A stretch of 64,000 nucleotides of DNA from Microbacterium aurantiacum (GCF_002872075.1 NZ_PGGU01000016.1:317009-381008); one strand, 5' to 3'; counted from the first letter of the stretch, positions 16,824 through 26,381 are shown. Made by a program: numbers and translations. The notes: generated by a model not told the origin, from the sequence alone.

Positions 16824-18941
16824 ATGACCGTGATCACTCCCGAAACCGGCCTTCGCGCGCAGCTGCTGCGGCTCGCGCGCGGCGCGGTCGCATTCGCGAT
16901 CGTTCTGGGCATCTGCGGGATGGGTGCCGCTCCGAGCTACGCCGCGACAGACGCGCAGTCCGAAGAGGGCTTCGTGGAACTTTTCATGTCGGTCGGCCTG
17001 AACGGAGCGGTGGCCCCGGGAACGGCCACCACCGCCGAACTGACGGTGCAGAACGGCGCCGACGCCGAACTCTCCGCAGGGCGCGTGGTCCTCGAACTCG
17101 GTCGCACTGCGCTCAGCGATGGCGCATCCCTCTCGGCCTGGCTGGATGAAGGGGTGATCGACGCGGTGTTCACCCCCCTGGGCTCCGACGGCACGACCTC
17201 CGTCGAGCCCGGCGCCTCCTCCACCACGAGCATCACCGTTCCGCAGGAATCCCTCGCCGACCTCACCCCCGGTGTCTATCCGCTGCGGGCCACACTCAGC
17301 GGCACCGACGGCGCCGATTCCGACCCCGCCATCCTGACCGACGTCGCCTCGAGAAGCGTCCTCATCGTCACCGCCGCCCCTGCGCCGCAGGTCGGAGTAC
17401 TCGTGCCGATCACCGCGACTCCTGCGAGCGGGTCGCTCCTCACCCTCGACGAACTCGTCGCGCTGACCGCGCCGGACGGCGCTCTCACCGCGCAGCTCGA
17501 AGGGGTCGTCGGCACTGCCGCCGCGCTGGCGATCGATCCGGCCATCCCCGCCGCGATCCGGGCGCTGGGCACGTCGGCCCCGGGCCGGGTGGTCGAATGG
17601 CTGGCGCGTCTCGAGGCTCTTCCGAATGAACGGTTCGCACTGCAGTTCGGCGATGCGGATGCCGCCACGCAGGCCCACGCCGCTCTCCCCGCACTGCTGC
17701 AGCCGACCACCCTGCGCGCCTTCCTCGACCCGAAGCTGTTCCCGAGCGCCCCGAACACCGCCTCCCCGGAACCCACGCCGTCACCGACCCCCGAACCCGC
17801 CGTTCCCGACGACACGGCACTGACCACGGTCACGGGAGCGATGCCCGGCATCCTCTGGCCGCGGGGCGATGTCACCGGCGACGACCTCGCGACCTTCGCC
17901 GGCTACCTCGGCGGGCCCGCGACGACCATCCTGCCCTCCACCTCCATCGACGAGAGAGTGAGCGGGCACGCCGTCGCCGGCGAGAACGACCTCCTCATCA
18001 CCGACGCCGCCATGTCGGCCGCTCTGTCGGCCGCGGCAGCCGAACCCGACACCGACGCGCGCGCCGGTGCGCTCGCGGCCGCGAACGGGCATCTCTTCCT
18101 GGCTGCGCAGAGCGCGCCGGGTGTCCCGCTTCTCATCGGACTCGAGCGCGACGAGACCCGCACCGCTGCGGCCCTGCGCGCCGCGATCTCGGCCGTCGAC
18201 ACTCCGGCCTTCGACCTCTCGGCGCTCCGCTCCGCTGCTCCGTCGGCCGTGACCCTGACGGCAGCCCCGGATGCCTCCCGTGCCACCGCGCTGCAGGCGA
18301 TGCTGGCCGACGAGGTCACCCTGAACGCCTTCTCGACGATCCTCGACGAACCGCAGCTGCTGCTCGGCCCTGAGCGCATCCAGATCCTCCGGGTGATCGC
18401 CGTCGGCAAGACCGATGATGAGTTCACGACGGCCGTCGACGAGCATCGCACCGCCACGCAGACCACTCTGGGATCCGTGGGAATCGAGCCGACGAGCACG
18501 ATCCAGCTGTTCGGAGCGAATGCGGACTTCGGCTTCTGGGTGCGCAACGATCTGCCGTGGCCGGTGAACGTCCGTCTGCTCGCGCAGCCCTCCGACCTGC
18601 GCCTCGACGTGCAGCGCGAGACCGAGGCCCGTGCGGACGCCGCCAGCAACACCCGCGTCAAGGTTCCCGTGTCGGCGCGTGTCGGCAGCGGCGAGCTCGA
18701 CGTGAGACTCAGCCTGAAGAGCCCGACCGGGGTCGACATCGGCACGACCCGCTACGCGGATGTCTCGGTGCGCGCCGAATGGGAGACCATCGGCCTCGTC
18801 ATCTTCGGCGGGCTGGCCGCGCTGCTGATCGTCGTGGGCGTGGTGCGCACGGTGCGCCGCCGGCGTCGCAATGATGCGGATGCGGCAGCTGAAGACGTGA
18901 AGGCGGATGCCGAGGCGGCACCGCTCGAGGAGGAGCATTGA
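16824..18941 (+). CDS. Secreted/anchored DUF6049 family protein
   Basis: A 705-residue exported protein preceded by GAGGA seven bases before the ATG at 16824. A signal peptide covers about residues 15-40 (AVAFAIVLGICGMGAAPSYA), then a long extracytoplasmic part, a Pro-rich linker near residue 315 (SPEPTPSPTPEPAVP), a C-terminal Ig-like region and one membrane helix (IGLVIFGGLAALLIVVGVVR) with a basic and acidic cytoplasmic tail. Proteins of this build, DUF6049, precede murJ in many actinobacteria, as here with a four-base overlap. This suggests a cell-envelope role with lipid II flipping, but no activity is known. Confidence 0.88.
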   Translation: MTVITPETGLRAQLLRLARGAVAFAIVLGICGMGAAPSYAATDAQSEEGFVELFMSVGLNGAVAPGTATTAELTVQNGADAELSAGRVVLELGRTALSDGASLSAWLDEGVIDAVFTPLGSDGTTSVEPGASSTTSITVPQESLADLTPGVYPLRATLSGTDGADSDPAILTDVASRSVLIVTAAPAPQVGVLVPITATPASGSLLTLDELVALTAPDGALTAQLEGVVGTAAALAIDPAIPAAIRALGTSAPGRVVEWLARLEALPNERFALQFGDADAATQAHAALPALLQPTTLRAFLDPKLFPSAPNTASPEPTPSPTPEPAVPDDTALTTVTGAMPGILWPRGDVTGDDLATFAGYLGGPATTILPSTSIDERVSGHAVAGENDLLITDAAMSAALSAAAAEPDTDARAGALAAANGHLFLAAQSAPGVPLLIGLERDETRTAAALRAAISAVDTPAFDLSALRSAAPSAVTLTAAPDASRATALQAMLADEVTLNAFSTILDEPQLLLGPERIQILRVIAVGKTDDEFTTAVDEHRTATQTTLGSVGIEPTSTIQLFGANADFGFWVRNDLPWPVNVRLLAQPSDLRLDVQRETEARADAASNTRVKVPVSARVGSGELDVRLSLKSPTGVDIGTTRYADVSVRAEWETIGLVIFGGLAALLIVVGVVRTVRRRRRNDADAAAEDVKADAEAAPLEEEH

Positions 18942-20536
18942 GCAGTCTCGGCCGGGCCAGCGCCATTCTCGGGGCGGGAACGCTGGTCTCACGGCTGACG
19001 GGTCTGCTGCGCACGATCGTGCTGGTCGCCGCGATCGGATCGATCGGGCGGGCCGGTGACGCCTTCGGCACCGCGAACCAGTTGCCCAACAACATCTTCA
19101 CGATCATCCAGACCGGCATCCTGACCGCCGTGATCATCCCGCAGATCGTCCGGGCCGGGAGCCACAAAGACGGCGGCCAGGCGTTCATCTCGAAGCTGTT
19201 CACCCTCGGCACGATCGTGTTCGTCGGAGCGACAGCGTTGGCGATGCTCCTCGCCCCGTGGCTCGTGTTCGTCTACGCGAAAGACTTCACGCCCGACCAG
19301 CACGCCCTCGCCACCGCATTCGCCTACTGGTGCCTGCCGCAGATCCTCTTCTACGGCCTGTACGCGCTCGTCGGCGAGACCCTGAACGCGAAACGCGTCT
19401 TCGGCCCGTACACCTGGGCCCCCATCGCCAACAACGTCATCTCCATCGCCGGCTTTCTGCTCTTCATCGCGCTGTTCGGCGATGACCGTCGCAACGTCGA
19501 CATGTGGGATCCGGCGATGATCTCGGTGCTCGGGGGAACGGCCACCCTGGGGATCGCCGTGCAGGCCGTGATCCTGCTCGCCGCTTGGCGAAAGACCGGT
19601 CTGCACCTGCGCCCGGACTTCCACTGGCGCGGCGTCGGACTCCGGCACGTCGGCCGGCTTGCGGGCTGGACCTTCGCGATGGTCATCGCCGGCCAGCTGG
19701 CCGGACTCGTGCAGGCGACGATCGTCTCGGCCGCGTCTGGCGATCACCCGTCCGGGTTCATGATGATGGCGGCCTGGCTCGTGTTCATGCTGCCGTACTC
19801 CATATTCACGGTGTCCATCGGCACCCCGTACTTCACGCAGATCTCCGAACACGCCGCCGAAGGGCGAGACGACGATGTGCGCGGCGACGTCGCCCGCTGC
19901 ATCCGCGTCGTGTCGCTCTTCATCGTCGTCTCGACGGTGGCCCTGGTCGCTGCATCCGTGCCCGCCACCCGCATCTTCACCAACGACGCCGCCGACGCCG
20001 CCGCGGCAGCTCCCGTGCTCATCGCGTACCTCGTCGGGCTCCTTCCGCTGTCGGTGCTGTTCATCGTGCAGCGCACGTTCTACGCCTACGGCGACACGCG
20101 CACGCCGTTCTGGTTCACCGTCGTGCAGTGCGCGATCATCGTCGCCACCGCTGTCGCGCTCCCCTCTTTCGTGCCGCTCTCCCAGCTGGCCGCGGGGGTC
20201 GCACTCAGTCAGTCGATCGCCGGCATCGTGCAGATGATCATCGCCGTGTGGATGCTGCGTCGACGTCTCGGCAGTCTCGAGCTCGGCCGCACGGCGCTGT
20301 CGCTCGGTCGCTACGTCATCGCGGCGATCTCGGCCGGGTTCGCCGGCTGGGGCACCTTCCTGCTCCTGGGCGGGAACACCGGCTGGACCACCGCCGACAA
20401 GCTCTTCGGCGCCCTCGGCACGGCGGTGATCGGTGCGGCCGCCGTCGCGGTCTACATCCTCGTGCTGCTCCTGCTGCGCGCCCCGGAGCTCAAGGTCGCC
20501 ACCTCGATGCTGCGGCGCTTCCTGCCTGGTCGTTGA
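18938..20536 (+). CDS. murJ: Lipid II flippase MurJ (MviN)
   Basis: Polytopic membrane protein of 532 residues that moves lipid-linked peptidoglycan precursor outward. The start is a TTG overlapping the upstream stop (TTGA), giving SSLGRASAILGAGTLVSRLT, the usual MviN start with the GxxxLxSRxxG pattern. Further landmarks are GDAFGTANQLPNNIFTIIQT, LVGETLNAKRVFGPYTWAPI (N-terminal lobe) and VQRTFYAYGDTRTPFWFTV. About 13-14 hydrophobic segments are visible. It is coupled to the DUF6049 gene. It lacks the large C-terminal pseudokinase extension seen in mycobacterial MurJ. Confidence 0.95.
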   Translation: MSSLGRASAILGAGTLVSRLTGLLRTIVLVAAIGSIGRAGDAFGTANQLPNNIFTIIQTGILTAVIIPQIVRAGSHKDGGQAFISKLFTLGTIVFVGATALAMLLAPWLVFVYAKDFTPDQHALATAFAYWCLPQILFYGLYALVGETLNAKRVFGPYTWAPIANNVISIAGFLLFIALFGDDRRNVDMWDPAMISVLGGTATLGIAVQAVILLAAWRKTGLHLRPDFHWRGVGLRHVGRLAGWTFAMVIAGQLAGLVQATIVSAASGDHPSGFMMMAAWLVFMLPYSIFTVSIGTPYFTQISEHAAEGRDDDVRGDVARCIRVVSLFIVVSTVALVAASVPATRIFTNDAADAAAAAPVLIAYLVGLLPLSVLFIVQRTFYAYGDTRTPFWFTVVQCAIIVATAVALPSFVPLSQLAAGVALSQSIAGIVQMIIAVWMLRRRLGSLELGRTALSLGRYVIAAISAGFAGWGTFLLLGGNTGWTTADKLFGALGTAVIGAAAVAVYILVLLLLRAPELKVATSMLRRFLPGR

Positions 20537-20659
20537 GTCGGCCGGCTGGGAGCCGGCACCGAATGTTCATGTCAGGGCTCCATCGACGCTGTCTCCGGGA
20601 ATGACCCGCCGTTACCATGGGTTGAACCAGGGGAACAGACTTTCAGCAACGGAGAGCAC

Positions 20660-21634
20660 ATGCGTCAGGTCATCATCATCGGCTCCGGCCCGGCCGGTTT
20701 CACGGCTGCCATCTATGCGGCGCGCGCGAGCCTCAACCCGCTGCTCATCGCGAGCTCCGTCGAGGTCGGCGGCGAGCTGATGAACACCACCGAGGTCGAG
20801 AACTACCCCGGCTTCCCCGAGGGGATCCAGGGCCCCGAGCTGATGGCCAAGTTCCAGGAGCAGGCCGAGAAGTTCGGTACCGAGGTGCTCTACGACGACG
20901 TCACGTCCCTCGACCTGGACGGACCCGTCAAGACGGTCACACTGGGCAGTGGTGCGGTGCACGAGGCATCCACCGTCATCTACGCGACCGGTTCCGCCTA
21001 CCGCAAGCTCGAGGTCGCCGGCGAGGAGCGCCTCTCCGGTTACGGCGTGTCCTGGTGCGCCACCTGCGACGGCTTCTTCTTCCGCGAGAAGACCATCGCC
21101 GTCGTCGGCGGCGGCGACTCGGCGATGGAAGAGGCCACCTTCCTCACCCGCTTCGCGTCGAAGGTGTACGTCATCCACCGCAAGGACTCCCTGCGCGCGT
21201 CGAAGATCATGCAGGAGCGCGCGTTCGCGAACGAGAAGATCGAGTTCATCTGGAACAGCGAGGTCGCCGAGATCCAGGGTGCGGATGCCGTCACCGGCGT
21301 GCAGCTGCGCTCGACGGTCGACGGATCGCTGCGCGACCTCCCGCTGGACGGCGTGTTCGTCGCGATCGGCAACGACCCGCGTACGCACCTCGTGCACGGC
21401 AAGCTCGACCTCACCCCCGAGGGCACGATCTGGGTCGACGGTCGCACGTCGATCACCTCGGTCCCCGGCGTGTTCGCCGCCGGCGACGTCATCGACCCGA
21501 CCTACCGTCAGGCGATCACCGCTGCCGGAACCGGAACGGTGGCCGCACTCGACGCGGAGCACTTCCTCGCCGACCTCGAGGACGCATCGGTCGAGGTTCC
21601 CGCGGCTGAAGCCGCGGAGATCATCGTCGCATGA
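20660..21634 (+). CDS. trxB: Thioredoxin-disulfide reductase
   Basis: NADPH-dependent flavoenzyme that reduces thioredoxin, 324 residues. The FAD motif VIIIGSGPAGFTAAIYAARA is at the N-terminus, the redox-active CATC at about residues 135-138 in WCATCDGFFF, the NADPH motif VVGGGDSAMEE after it, and the second FAD segment GVFAAGDVIDPTYRQ near the C-terminus. GGAG precedes the ATG at 20660. It is followed 70 bases later by thioredoxin, which it serves. No sigma-factor gene lies between murJ and trxB, unlike in mycobacteria. Confidence 0.97.
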   Translation: MRQVIIIGSGPAGFTAAIYAARASLNPLLIASSVEVGGELMNTTEVENYPGFPEGIQGPELMAKFQEQAEKFGTEVLYDDVTSLDLDGPVKTVTLGSGAVHEASTVIYATGSAYRKLEVAGEERLSGYGVSWCATCDGFFFREKTIAVVGGGDSAMEEATFLTRFASKVYVIHRKDSLRASKIMQERAFANEKIEFIWNSEVAEIQGADAVTGVQLRSTVDGSLRDLPLDGVFVAIGNDPRTHLVHGKLDLTPEGTIWVDGRTSITSVPGVFAAGDVIDPTYRQAITAAGTGTVAALDAEHFLADLEDASVEVPAAEAAEIIVA

Positions 21635-21703
21635 CCCCTCGGGAACACATACCGGTCGCCCGCTGTTGTAGCAGGCGAATCCTACGATCAAGGAGAATTT
21701 CTG

Positions 21704-22027
21704 ATGAGTGCACAGGCGACGAGCCAGGCGACCTGGGAGCAGGACGTGCTGCAGGCCGATGGTCCCGTACTGGTCGACTTCTGGGCGGAATGGTGCGGCC
21801 CGTGTCGCATGGTCTCCCCCGTGCTCGACGAGATCCAGTCGGAACATCCCGAGAAGATCACGATCCTCAAGCTCAACGTCGATGAGAACCCCGAGCTCGC
21901 CATGAAGTACCAGATCACGTCGATCCCGGCGATGAAGGTGTTCCAGGGCGGCGAGGTCAAGCAGACCATCATCGGCGCCAAGCCGAAGTTCGCGCTCGAG
22001 AAGGACCTCGAAGCCTTCATCGGCTGA
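21704..22027 (+). CDS. trxA: Thioredoxin
   Basis: Cytoplasmic dithiol protein of 107 residues with the active site WAEWCGPCRM at about residues 29-38 and the conserved cis-proline in TSIPAMKVF. AAGGAG lies eight bases before the ATG at 21704. It is the partner of the trxB product just upstream and is followed by a strong terminator, so the trxBA unit ends here. Confidence 0.97.
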   Translation: MSAQATSQATWEQDVLQADGPVLVDFWAEWCGPCRMVSPVLDEIQSEHPEKITILKLNVDENPELAMKYQITSIPAMKVFQGGEVKQTIIGAKPKFALEKDLEAFIG

Positions 22028-22045
22028 CACTCGGCTCTTCATGAC

Positions 22046-22081
22046 GAAGCCCGCCCCCTCCGCTTGGAGGGGGCGGGCTTC
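22046..22081 (+). terminator. Rho-independent terminator of trxA
   Basis: A perfect 16-bp stem, GAAGCCCGCCCCCTCC (22046-22061) and its complement (22066-22081), with a GCTT loop and a short pyrimidine tail, 18 bases after the trxA stop codon. Confidence 0.88.
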
Positions 22082-22132
22082 TTCATGAGCGCGGCGGATC
22101 GCTCAGATCCCGCGGGCCGATAGTCTCCTCGT

Positions 22133-22444
22133 ATGACGACACTCTCACCGAGCAACTCCCGGCTTGGACTCGCGATCACTTCCCTTGTACTGGGGGCTGT
22201 GGCGACACTGATGATCCTCGGATACTGGCTCATCGGCGGCTCCTCGGACCAGGGTCTGACGAACGCCGTCGTATTGGCTGTCCTGTTCTTCTACGCATCG
22301 GTGGTCGTCGGAGCGGTCGCCGTCATTCTCGGGATCGCGGCGGCCATCTTCTCGCGGCCGAGACTGTTCGGCGCCATCGCGATCGTTCTCGGGGCCGTAC
22401 CCGTCGTCGCCGTCGTGGTGGCACTGGCTGCGCAGGCAGGCTAG
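22133..22444 (+). CDS. Small membrane protein, DUF4190-like
   Basis: A 103-residue protein with three hydrophobic stretches: LGLAITSLVLGAVATLMILG, AVVLAVLFFYASVVVGAVAV and LFGAIAIVLGAVPVVAVVVA. The repeated LGxxAxxxGxxA pattern resembles DUF4190-type small membrane proteins of actinobacteria. No strong ribosome-binding site is visible before the ATG at 22133. It converges with the next gene, stops 22 bases apart. Function unknown. Confidence 0.65.
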   Translation: MTTLSPSNSRLGLAITSLVLGAVATLMILGYWLIGGSSDQGLTNAVVLAVLFFYASVVVGAVAVILGIAAAIFSRPRLFGAIAIVLGAVPVVAVVVALAAQAG

Positions 22445-22466
22445 CGACGCAGGCCCCGACCCCGTC

Positions 22467-22799
22467 TCAGGATGAGACCGTCGGGTCCCATCTCCGGTGC
22501 CGTTGCTTCTCGTCGAGCAGTCCCCAGACCGCCGGCGTCAGATCGGGATACTCGAGGGCGATCTGACGGAGCACCCGGTAGTGTCGCGCGGCATTGGGGC
22601 GCACGCCGTCGTTCGCATTGATGTTGTCCGCGCGGAGCAGGTAGACGACCAGCTCGTCCACGCTGGGCAGGTCCTCCATGAACTCCCACGGGTCCTCGCC
22701 GCCGAGCAGGCGCTCCTGGATCAGCACGGCCAGTTCGTCCGCCGCCTCGGCACGCAGAACTTCGAGACTCGCGCGGCGTGGAATGGACTCTGACACCAT
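22467..22799 (-). CDS. Hypothetical protein
   Basis: A 110-residue acidic soluble protein from the ATG at 22799. Predicted mostly helical, with EVLRAEAADELAVLIQERLL, DLPSVDELVVYLLRADNINA and YRVLRQIALEYPDLTPAVWG. I do not recognise a family. It follows the sugar transporter gene in the same direction with only 15 bases between them, so it is probably co-transcribed. Confidence 0.65.
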   Translation of the reverse strand: MVSESIPRRASLEVLRAEAADELAVLIQERLLGGEDPWEFMEDLPSVDELVVYLLRADNINANDGVRPNAARHYRVLRQIALEYPDLTPAVWGLLDEKQRHRRWDPTVSS

Positions 22800-22814
22800 T
22801 CCAGCCTACGCGCG

Positions 22815-24254
22815 CTACCGGCGGGGTCGGCGCTCCACCTTGGCGTCGTCGGTCATCTCCTCCAGTTCTTTGCCCTTCGTCTCGGCCACCTTGAAGTAGA
22901 CGAAGAAGAACGACAGCAGGGCGAAGAACGCGTAGAACCCGTAGGCGAAGGTGAGGCCGATCTCGGAGAAGGCCGGGAACGTCGTCGAGATGAAGAAGTT
23001 CGCCGCCCACTGCGCCGCCGCCGCCACGGCAAGGGCTGCAGCCCTGATCGAGTTCGGGAACATCTCCCCGAGCAGCACCCAGACCAGCGGCCCCCATGTG
23101 GCACCGAAGAACACGACGAAACCGTTGGCGCAGATGAGAGCGACCGTCGACCACGGGTCGGGCAACGTGACCGTTCCGGCAGCGTCGAGGGTGCCGAACG
23201 AGAACGCCAGCGCCATCAGGCCGAGCGTGAGCGTCATCCCGACCGAACCGACGAGCAGCATGACGCGTCGGCCGACCTTGTCGACGAGCATGATGGCGAT
23301 GATCGTCACGACGATGTTGGTGACCGAGGTGATCACGGTGATGAGCAGTGCCTGCGCTTCACCGAAGCCCACGGACTGCCACAGGGTCGTGGAGTAGTAG
23401 AAGATCACATTGATGCCGACGAACTGCTGGAACACCGACAGCAGGATTCCGACCCACACCACAGGTTTCAGGCCGAACCGGTTCCCGCGCAGATCACGCA
23501 ACGATCCCGTTCGATCGGTGTTGATCGTTCCGGTGATCTCCGCGATCTTCGCCTTCACGTCGACTGTTCCGGTCACCGTCGTCAGCACCTGCTCCGCCTT
23601 CTCCAACTCGCCCTTTCCGACGAGATAGCGCGGAGACTCCGGGAGGCGCAGCGACATGATCCCGTAGACGAGGGCGGGGATCGCCTCGACGATGAACATC
23701 CAGCGCCAGGCGGTGAGACCCCACAGCGGCGCTGCGGCCTCCCCAGCGATGCCCGCGAGCATCGCATCGGAGAGGAGTGCCGCGAAGATGCCCGTCACGA
23801 TCGCCAGCTGCTGGAGAGACCCGAGTCGTCCGCGGATGTGTGCCGGCGAGACTTCGGCGATGTAAGCGGGAGCGATGACGGATGCGGCTCCGACACCGAG
23901 TCCACCGACCACGCGCCAGATGATCAGATCGACAACGCTGAACGCGAGTCCCGACCCGATCGCCGAGAGGAAGAAGAGCGCAGCGGCGGCGACCATGACG
24001 GGGATCCGACCGCGCTTGTTCGCGATGGGTCCGGCGAACCAGGCACCCACGGCGCAGCCGATCAACGCCGACGAGACTGCGAAGCCTTTGAGACCGACTC
24101 CCAGATCGAACCCCGATACGTCGCCGGCGAGGGCGTCGACAGCGCCATTGATCACCGCGGTGTCGAACCCGAAGAGGAATCCACCGAGTGCTGCAGCGAT
24201 ACTGACCGCGATCACACGTCCTTGGATGCCGGCTGCTGTCTGGACTCTGGACAT
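22815..24254 (-). CDS. MFS sugar porter
   Basis: Proton-coupled sugar uptake protein of the major facilitator superfamily, sugar porter branch, 479 residues with 12 expected helices. Signature elements are present: GGFLFGFDTAVINGAVDAL after helix 1, NKRGRIPVMV between helices 2 and 3, AYIAEVSPAHIRGRLGSLQQ after helix 4, LPESPRYLVGKG in the central loop, QQFVGINVIFYYSTTLW in helix 7 and DKVGRRVMLLVGS in the second half. These fit bacterial xylose/arabinose/galactose symporters, but the specific sugar is not predictable. Confidence 0.92.
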   Translation of the reverse strand: MSRVQTAAGIQGRVIAVSIAAALGGFLFGFDTAVINGAVDALAGDVSGFDLGVGLKGFAVSSALIGCAVGAWFAGPIANKRGRIPVMVAAAALFFLSAIGSGLAFSVVDLIIWRVVGGLGVGAASVIAPAYIAEVSPAHIRGRLGSLQQLAIVTGIFAALLSDAMLAGIAGEAAAPLWGLTAWRWMFIVEAIPALVYGIMSLRLPESPRYLVGKGELEKAEQVLTTVTGTVDVKAKIAEITGTINTDRTGSLRDLRGNRFGLKPVVWVGILLSVFQQFVGINVIFYYSTTLWQSVGFGEAQALLITVITSVTNIVVTIIAIMLVDKVGRRVMLLVGSVGMTLTLGLMALAFSFGTLDAAGTVTLPDPWSTVALICANGFVVFFGATWGPLVWVLLGEMFPNSIRAAALAVAAAAQWAANFFISTTFPAFSEIGLTFAYGFYAFFALLSFFFVYFKVAETKGKELEEMTDDAKVERRPRR

Positions 24255-24315
24255 GTCATCCCCCTCATCGTCGAATTGACGCGAGTCTAGGCGAAGCGAT
24301 CCGCCGCTGGGGGGA

Positions 24316-25290
24316 TCAGCCCTGACCGTATCCTTCTTCGCCCAGTTCGGAGAGGATGCGGTTCAGATCCTGGATCGAAGCGAAATCGATGGTGACCTGG
24401 CCTTTGCGCGCGCCGAGAGAGATCTTCACGCGGGTGTTCAAGCGGTCTCCGAGCTTGCCGGACACCTCGTCGAGGTACGCGCGTCGAGCCCCGGGAGTGG
24501 GTTTCGGCGCCTTCCCGGCCGCGGTGGGCTGCGACTTCGCGGCCTCCTCCGTGGCACGCACCGAGAGGTCTTCGTTCACGACCTTGTCAGCCAGGCGCTG
24601 CATGGCCTCCGGGGTCTGAAGGCTCAGGATCGCCCGGGCGTGGCCGGCCGAGAGCACGCCGGCCGCCACACGCTGCTGCACGGGCACCGGCAGCTTCAGC
24701 AGGCGGATCGTGTTGCTGATCTGCGGGCGGGAACGACCGATGCGCGTGGCCAGCTGCTCCTGGGTGATGCCGAAGTCCTCGAGCAGCTGCTGATAGGCGG
24801 ATGCCTCTTCCAGCGGGTTCAGCTCGGAGCGGTGCAGGTTCTCGAGCAGCGCGTCGCGAAGGAGATCCTCATCGGCGGTCTCACGAACGATCGCCGGGAT
24901 CGCTTCGAGGCCGGCCTCACGGGCGGCGCGCGTGCGCCGCTCCCCCATGATGAGCTCGTACTCGCCCTCGGAGTTCTTGCGCACGACGACCGGCTGCAGC
25001 ACTCCGAACTCGCGAACGCTGTGCACGAGCTCCGCCAGGTCTTCGGTGTCGAAGTGAGTACGGGGCTGGCGCGGGTTGGGGACGATCTTGTGCGGGTCGA
25101 TCTGAACCAGGTGGATACCAGGGACCTCGGCCAGTTCCTCCTTCGGCTGGGCCTCGGGGCCATTGATGTCGATCCCGTGAGCCGGTCGGAGATTCGCGCC
25201 GGGGAAGAAGACGTCGACGGGACGCTCCATCTGATCGGCGGTGGGGATCAGTGCGCCGATCCCCCGGCCCAGTCCAGTGCGCTTGGCCAT
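24316..25290 (-). CDS. parB: Chromosome-partitioning protein ParB
   Basis: CTP-dependent clamp that loads at parS sites and spreads to organise origin segregation. About 324 residues from the second of two ATGs (25290; the first is at 25293), since AAGGAG is optimally spaced to it. The N-terminus MAKRTGLGRGIGALIP is the ParA-interacting and nuclear-targeting-like start of chromosomal ParBs. The CTP-binding domain has NPRQPRTHFDTEDLAELVHS and the GERRTRAAREAGL box. The HTH follows (GITQEQLATRIGRSRPQISN) and then a C-terminal dimerisation domain. Its start overlaps the parA stop codon. Six parS sites lie nearby. Confidence 0.96.
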   Translation of the reverse strand: MAKRTGLGRGIGALIPTADQMERPVDVFFPGANLRPAHGIDINGPEAQPKEELAEVPGIHLVQIDPHKIVPNPRQPRTHFDTEDLAELVHSVREFGVLQPVVVRKNSEGEYELIMGERRTRAAREAGLEAIPAIVRETADEDLLRDALLENLHRSELNPLEEASAYQQLLEDFGITQEQLATRIGRSRPQISNTIRLLKLPVPVQQRVAAGVLSAGHARAILSLQTPEAMQRLADKVVNEDLSVRATEEAAKSQPTAAGKAPKPTPGARRAYLDEVSGKLGDRLNTRVKISLGARKGQVTIDFASIQDLNRILSELGEEGYGQG

Positions 25291-26216
25291 CATTTCTCCT
25301 TGCTCTGCGACACGGTACGTGTCGCGATCTCGACGGCTGCCTCGCGGTAGGCGATGGCGCCGGCGGACTGCCCATCGTAGGCGATCACGGTCTGGCCGAA
25401 GCTCGGCGCTTCCGACACCCGCACCGAACGCGGGATGACGGTCTCCAGAACCTGGCTCGGGAAGTGACTCCGCACCTCTTCCGCGACCTGCTGCGCGAGC
25501 CGGGTGCGTCCATCGAACATCGTCAACAGGATCGTGGACAGGTGCAGCTCGGGATTGAGGTGCTTCTGGATCATCTGGATGCTGCCGAGCAGCTGACTCA
25601 GACCCTCCAGCGCGTAGTACTCGCACTGGATCGGGATGAAGACCTCGGATGCCGCGGTGAAGGCGTTGATCGTCAGCAGCCCCAAGGACGGAGGGCAGTC
25701 GATGATCACGAAGTCCACCGGGCTGTCACGGAGGTACTCCTCCAGTGCGCGGCGGAGGCGGTGCTCGCGGGCGACCTGGGCTACGAGTTCGATCTCTGCG
25801 CCGGCGAGGTGAATCGTGCTCGGTGCGCAGAAGAGATTGGGGTTCTCCGGGCTGACCTGAATGATGTCCGCAAGAGGGAACTCTTCGATCAGGACGTCGT
25901 AGACGCTGGGGATGTCCGCGCTGTGCGGAACGCCGAGCGCGGTCGAGGCGTTGCCCTGCGGATCGAGATCGATGACGAGCACCTTGGCGCCCAGTCCCGC
26001 GAGAGCAGAAGCGATGTTCACCGCCGTGGTGGTCTTTCCGACCCCGCCCTTCTGGTTCGACACGGTGAGAACCCGCGTCTCCCCGGTGAACTCGACGTTC
26101 ACGGCTTCCAGCGCGCGGCGGCGGGCGGAGAGGTCAGCGAGTTCCCGCGCGAGCGGCGTATCCATCCCGAAAGAAGACTTCGGTGATGCCTGTTCGGATT
26201 GTTTCACGTGAAACAT
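25290..26216 (-). CDS. parA: Chromosome-partitioning ATPase ParA (Soj)
   Basis: Walker-type ATPase that moves ParB-parS complexes over the nucleoid, 308 residues. The deviant Walker A motif is VSNQKGGVGKTTTAVN, with the signature Lys, at about residue 52; DFVIIDCPPSLGLLTINA is the Walker B region. The start at 26216 is supported by AAGGAG closely upstream, and its first codons (MFHVKQ) are written by a perfect parS site, so ParB binding would cover the start of its own operon. An internal start near residue 18 (MDTPLAR) is the alternative. Operon parA-parB by overlap. Confidence 0.96.
   Translation of the reverse strand: MFHVKQSEQASPKSSFGMDTPLARELADLSARRRALEAVNVEFTGETRVLTVSNQKGGVGKTTTAVNIASALAGLGAKVLVIDLDPQGNASTALGVPHSADIPSVYDVLIEEFPLADIIQVSPENPNLFCAPSTIHLAGAEIELVAQVAREHRLRRALEEYLRDSPVDFVIIDCPPSLGLLTINAFTAASEVFIPIQCEYYALEGLSQLLGSIQMIQKHLNPELHLSTILLTMFDGRTRLAQQVAEEVRSHFPSQVLETVIPRSVRVSEAPSFGQTVIAYDGQSAGAIAYREAAVEIATRTVSQSKEK
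26200..26215. promoter_or_regulatory. parS: parS site 1 (at the parA start codon)
   Basis: Exact TGTTTCACGTGAAACA, the consensus ParB-binding site. It overlaps the parA initiation codon and encodes the residues FHVK. Confidence 0.95.
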
Positions 26217-26283
26217 CCACTCCTTTCGGGGCCGCGTTCCACTCTAATCGCAACGGGGGACGTTGCTTGTCGCTCGTAGTGTT

Positions 26284-26381
26284 GTTGGTGCGTTGGGCAT
26301 CCTAGAAACGGGCTCCGGGATGCTCCCCTTCGTTCGCAGAGCGGGTTCCCTCCCGCTTCGCGGGCCCCTCCCGATGCTCAC
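26284..26381 (+). repeat. Dispersed 98-bp repeat, copy 1
   Basis: Starts GTTGGTGCG and ends CCCGATGCTCAC. It matches the reverse complement of 27194-27291 over its whole length with only about four mismatches and no gap, and shares its core with a third copy at 58415-58509. The core contains the small hairpin CCCGCTTCGCGGG. Confidence 0.85.
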
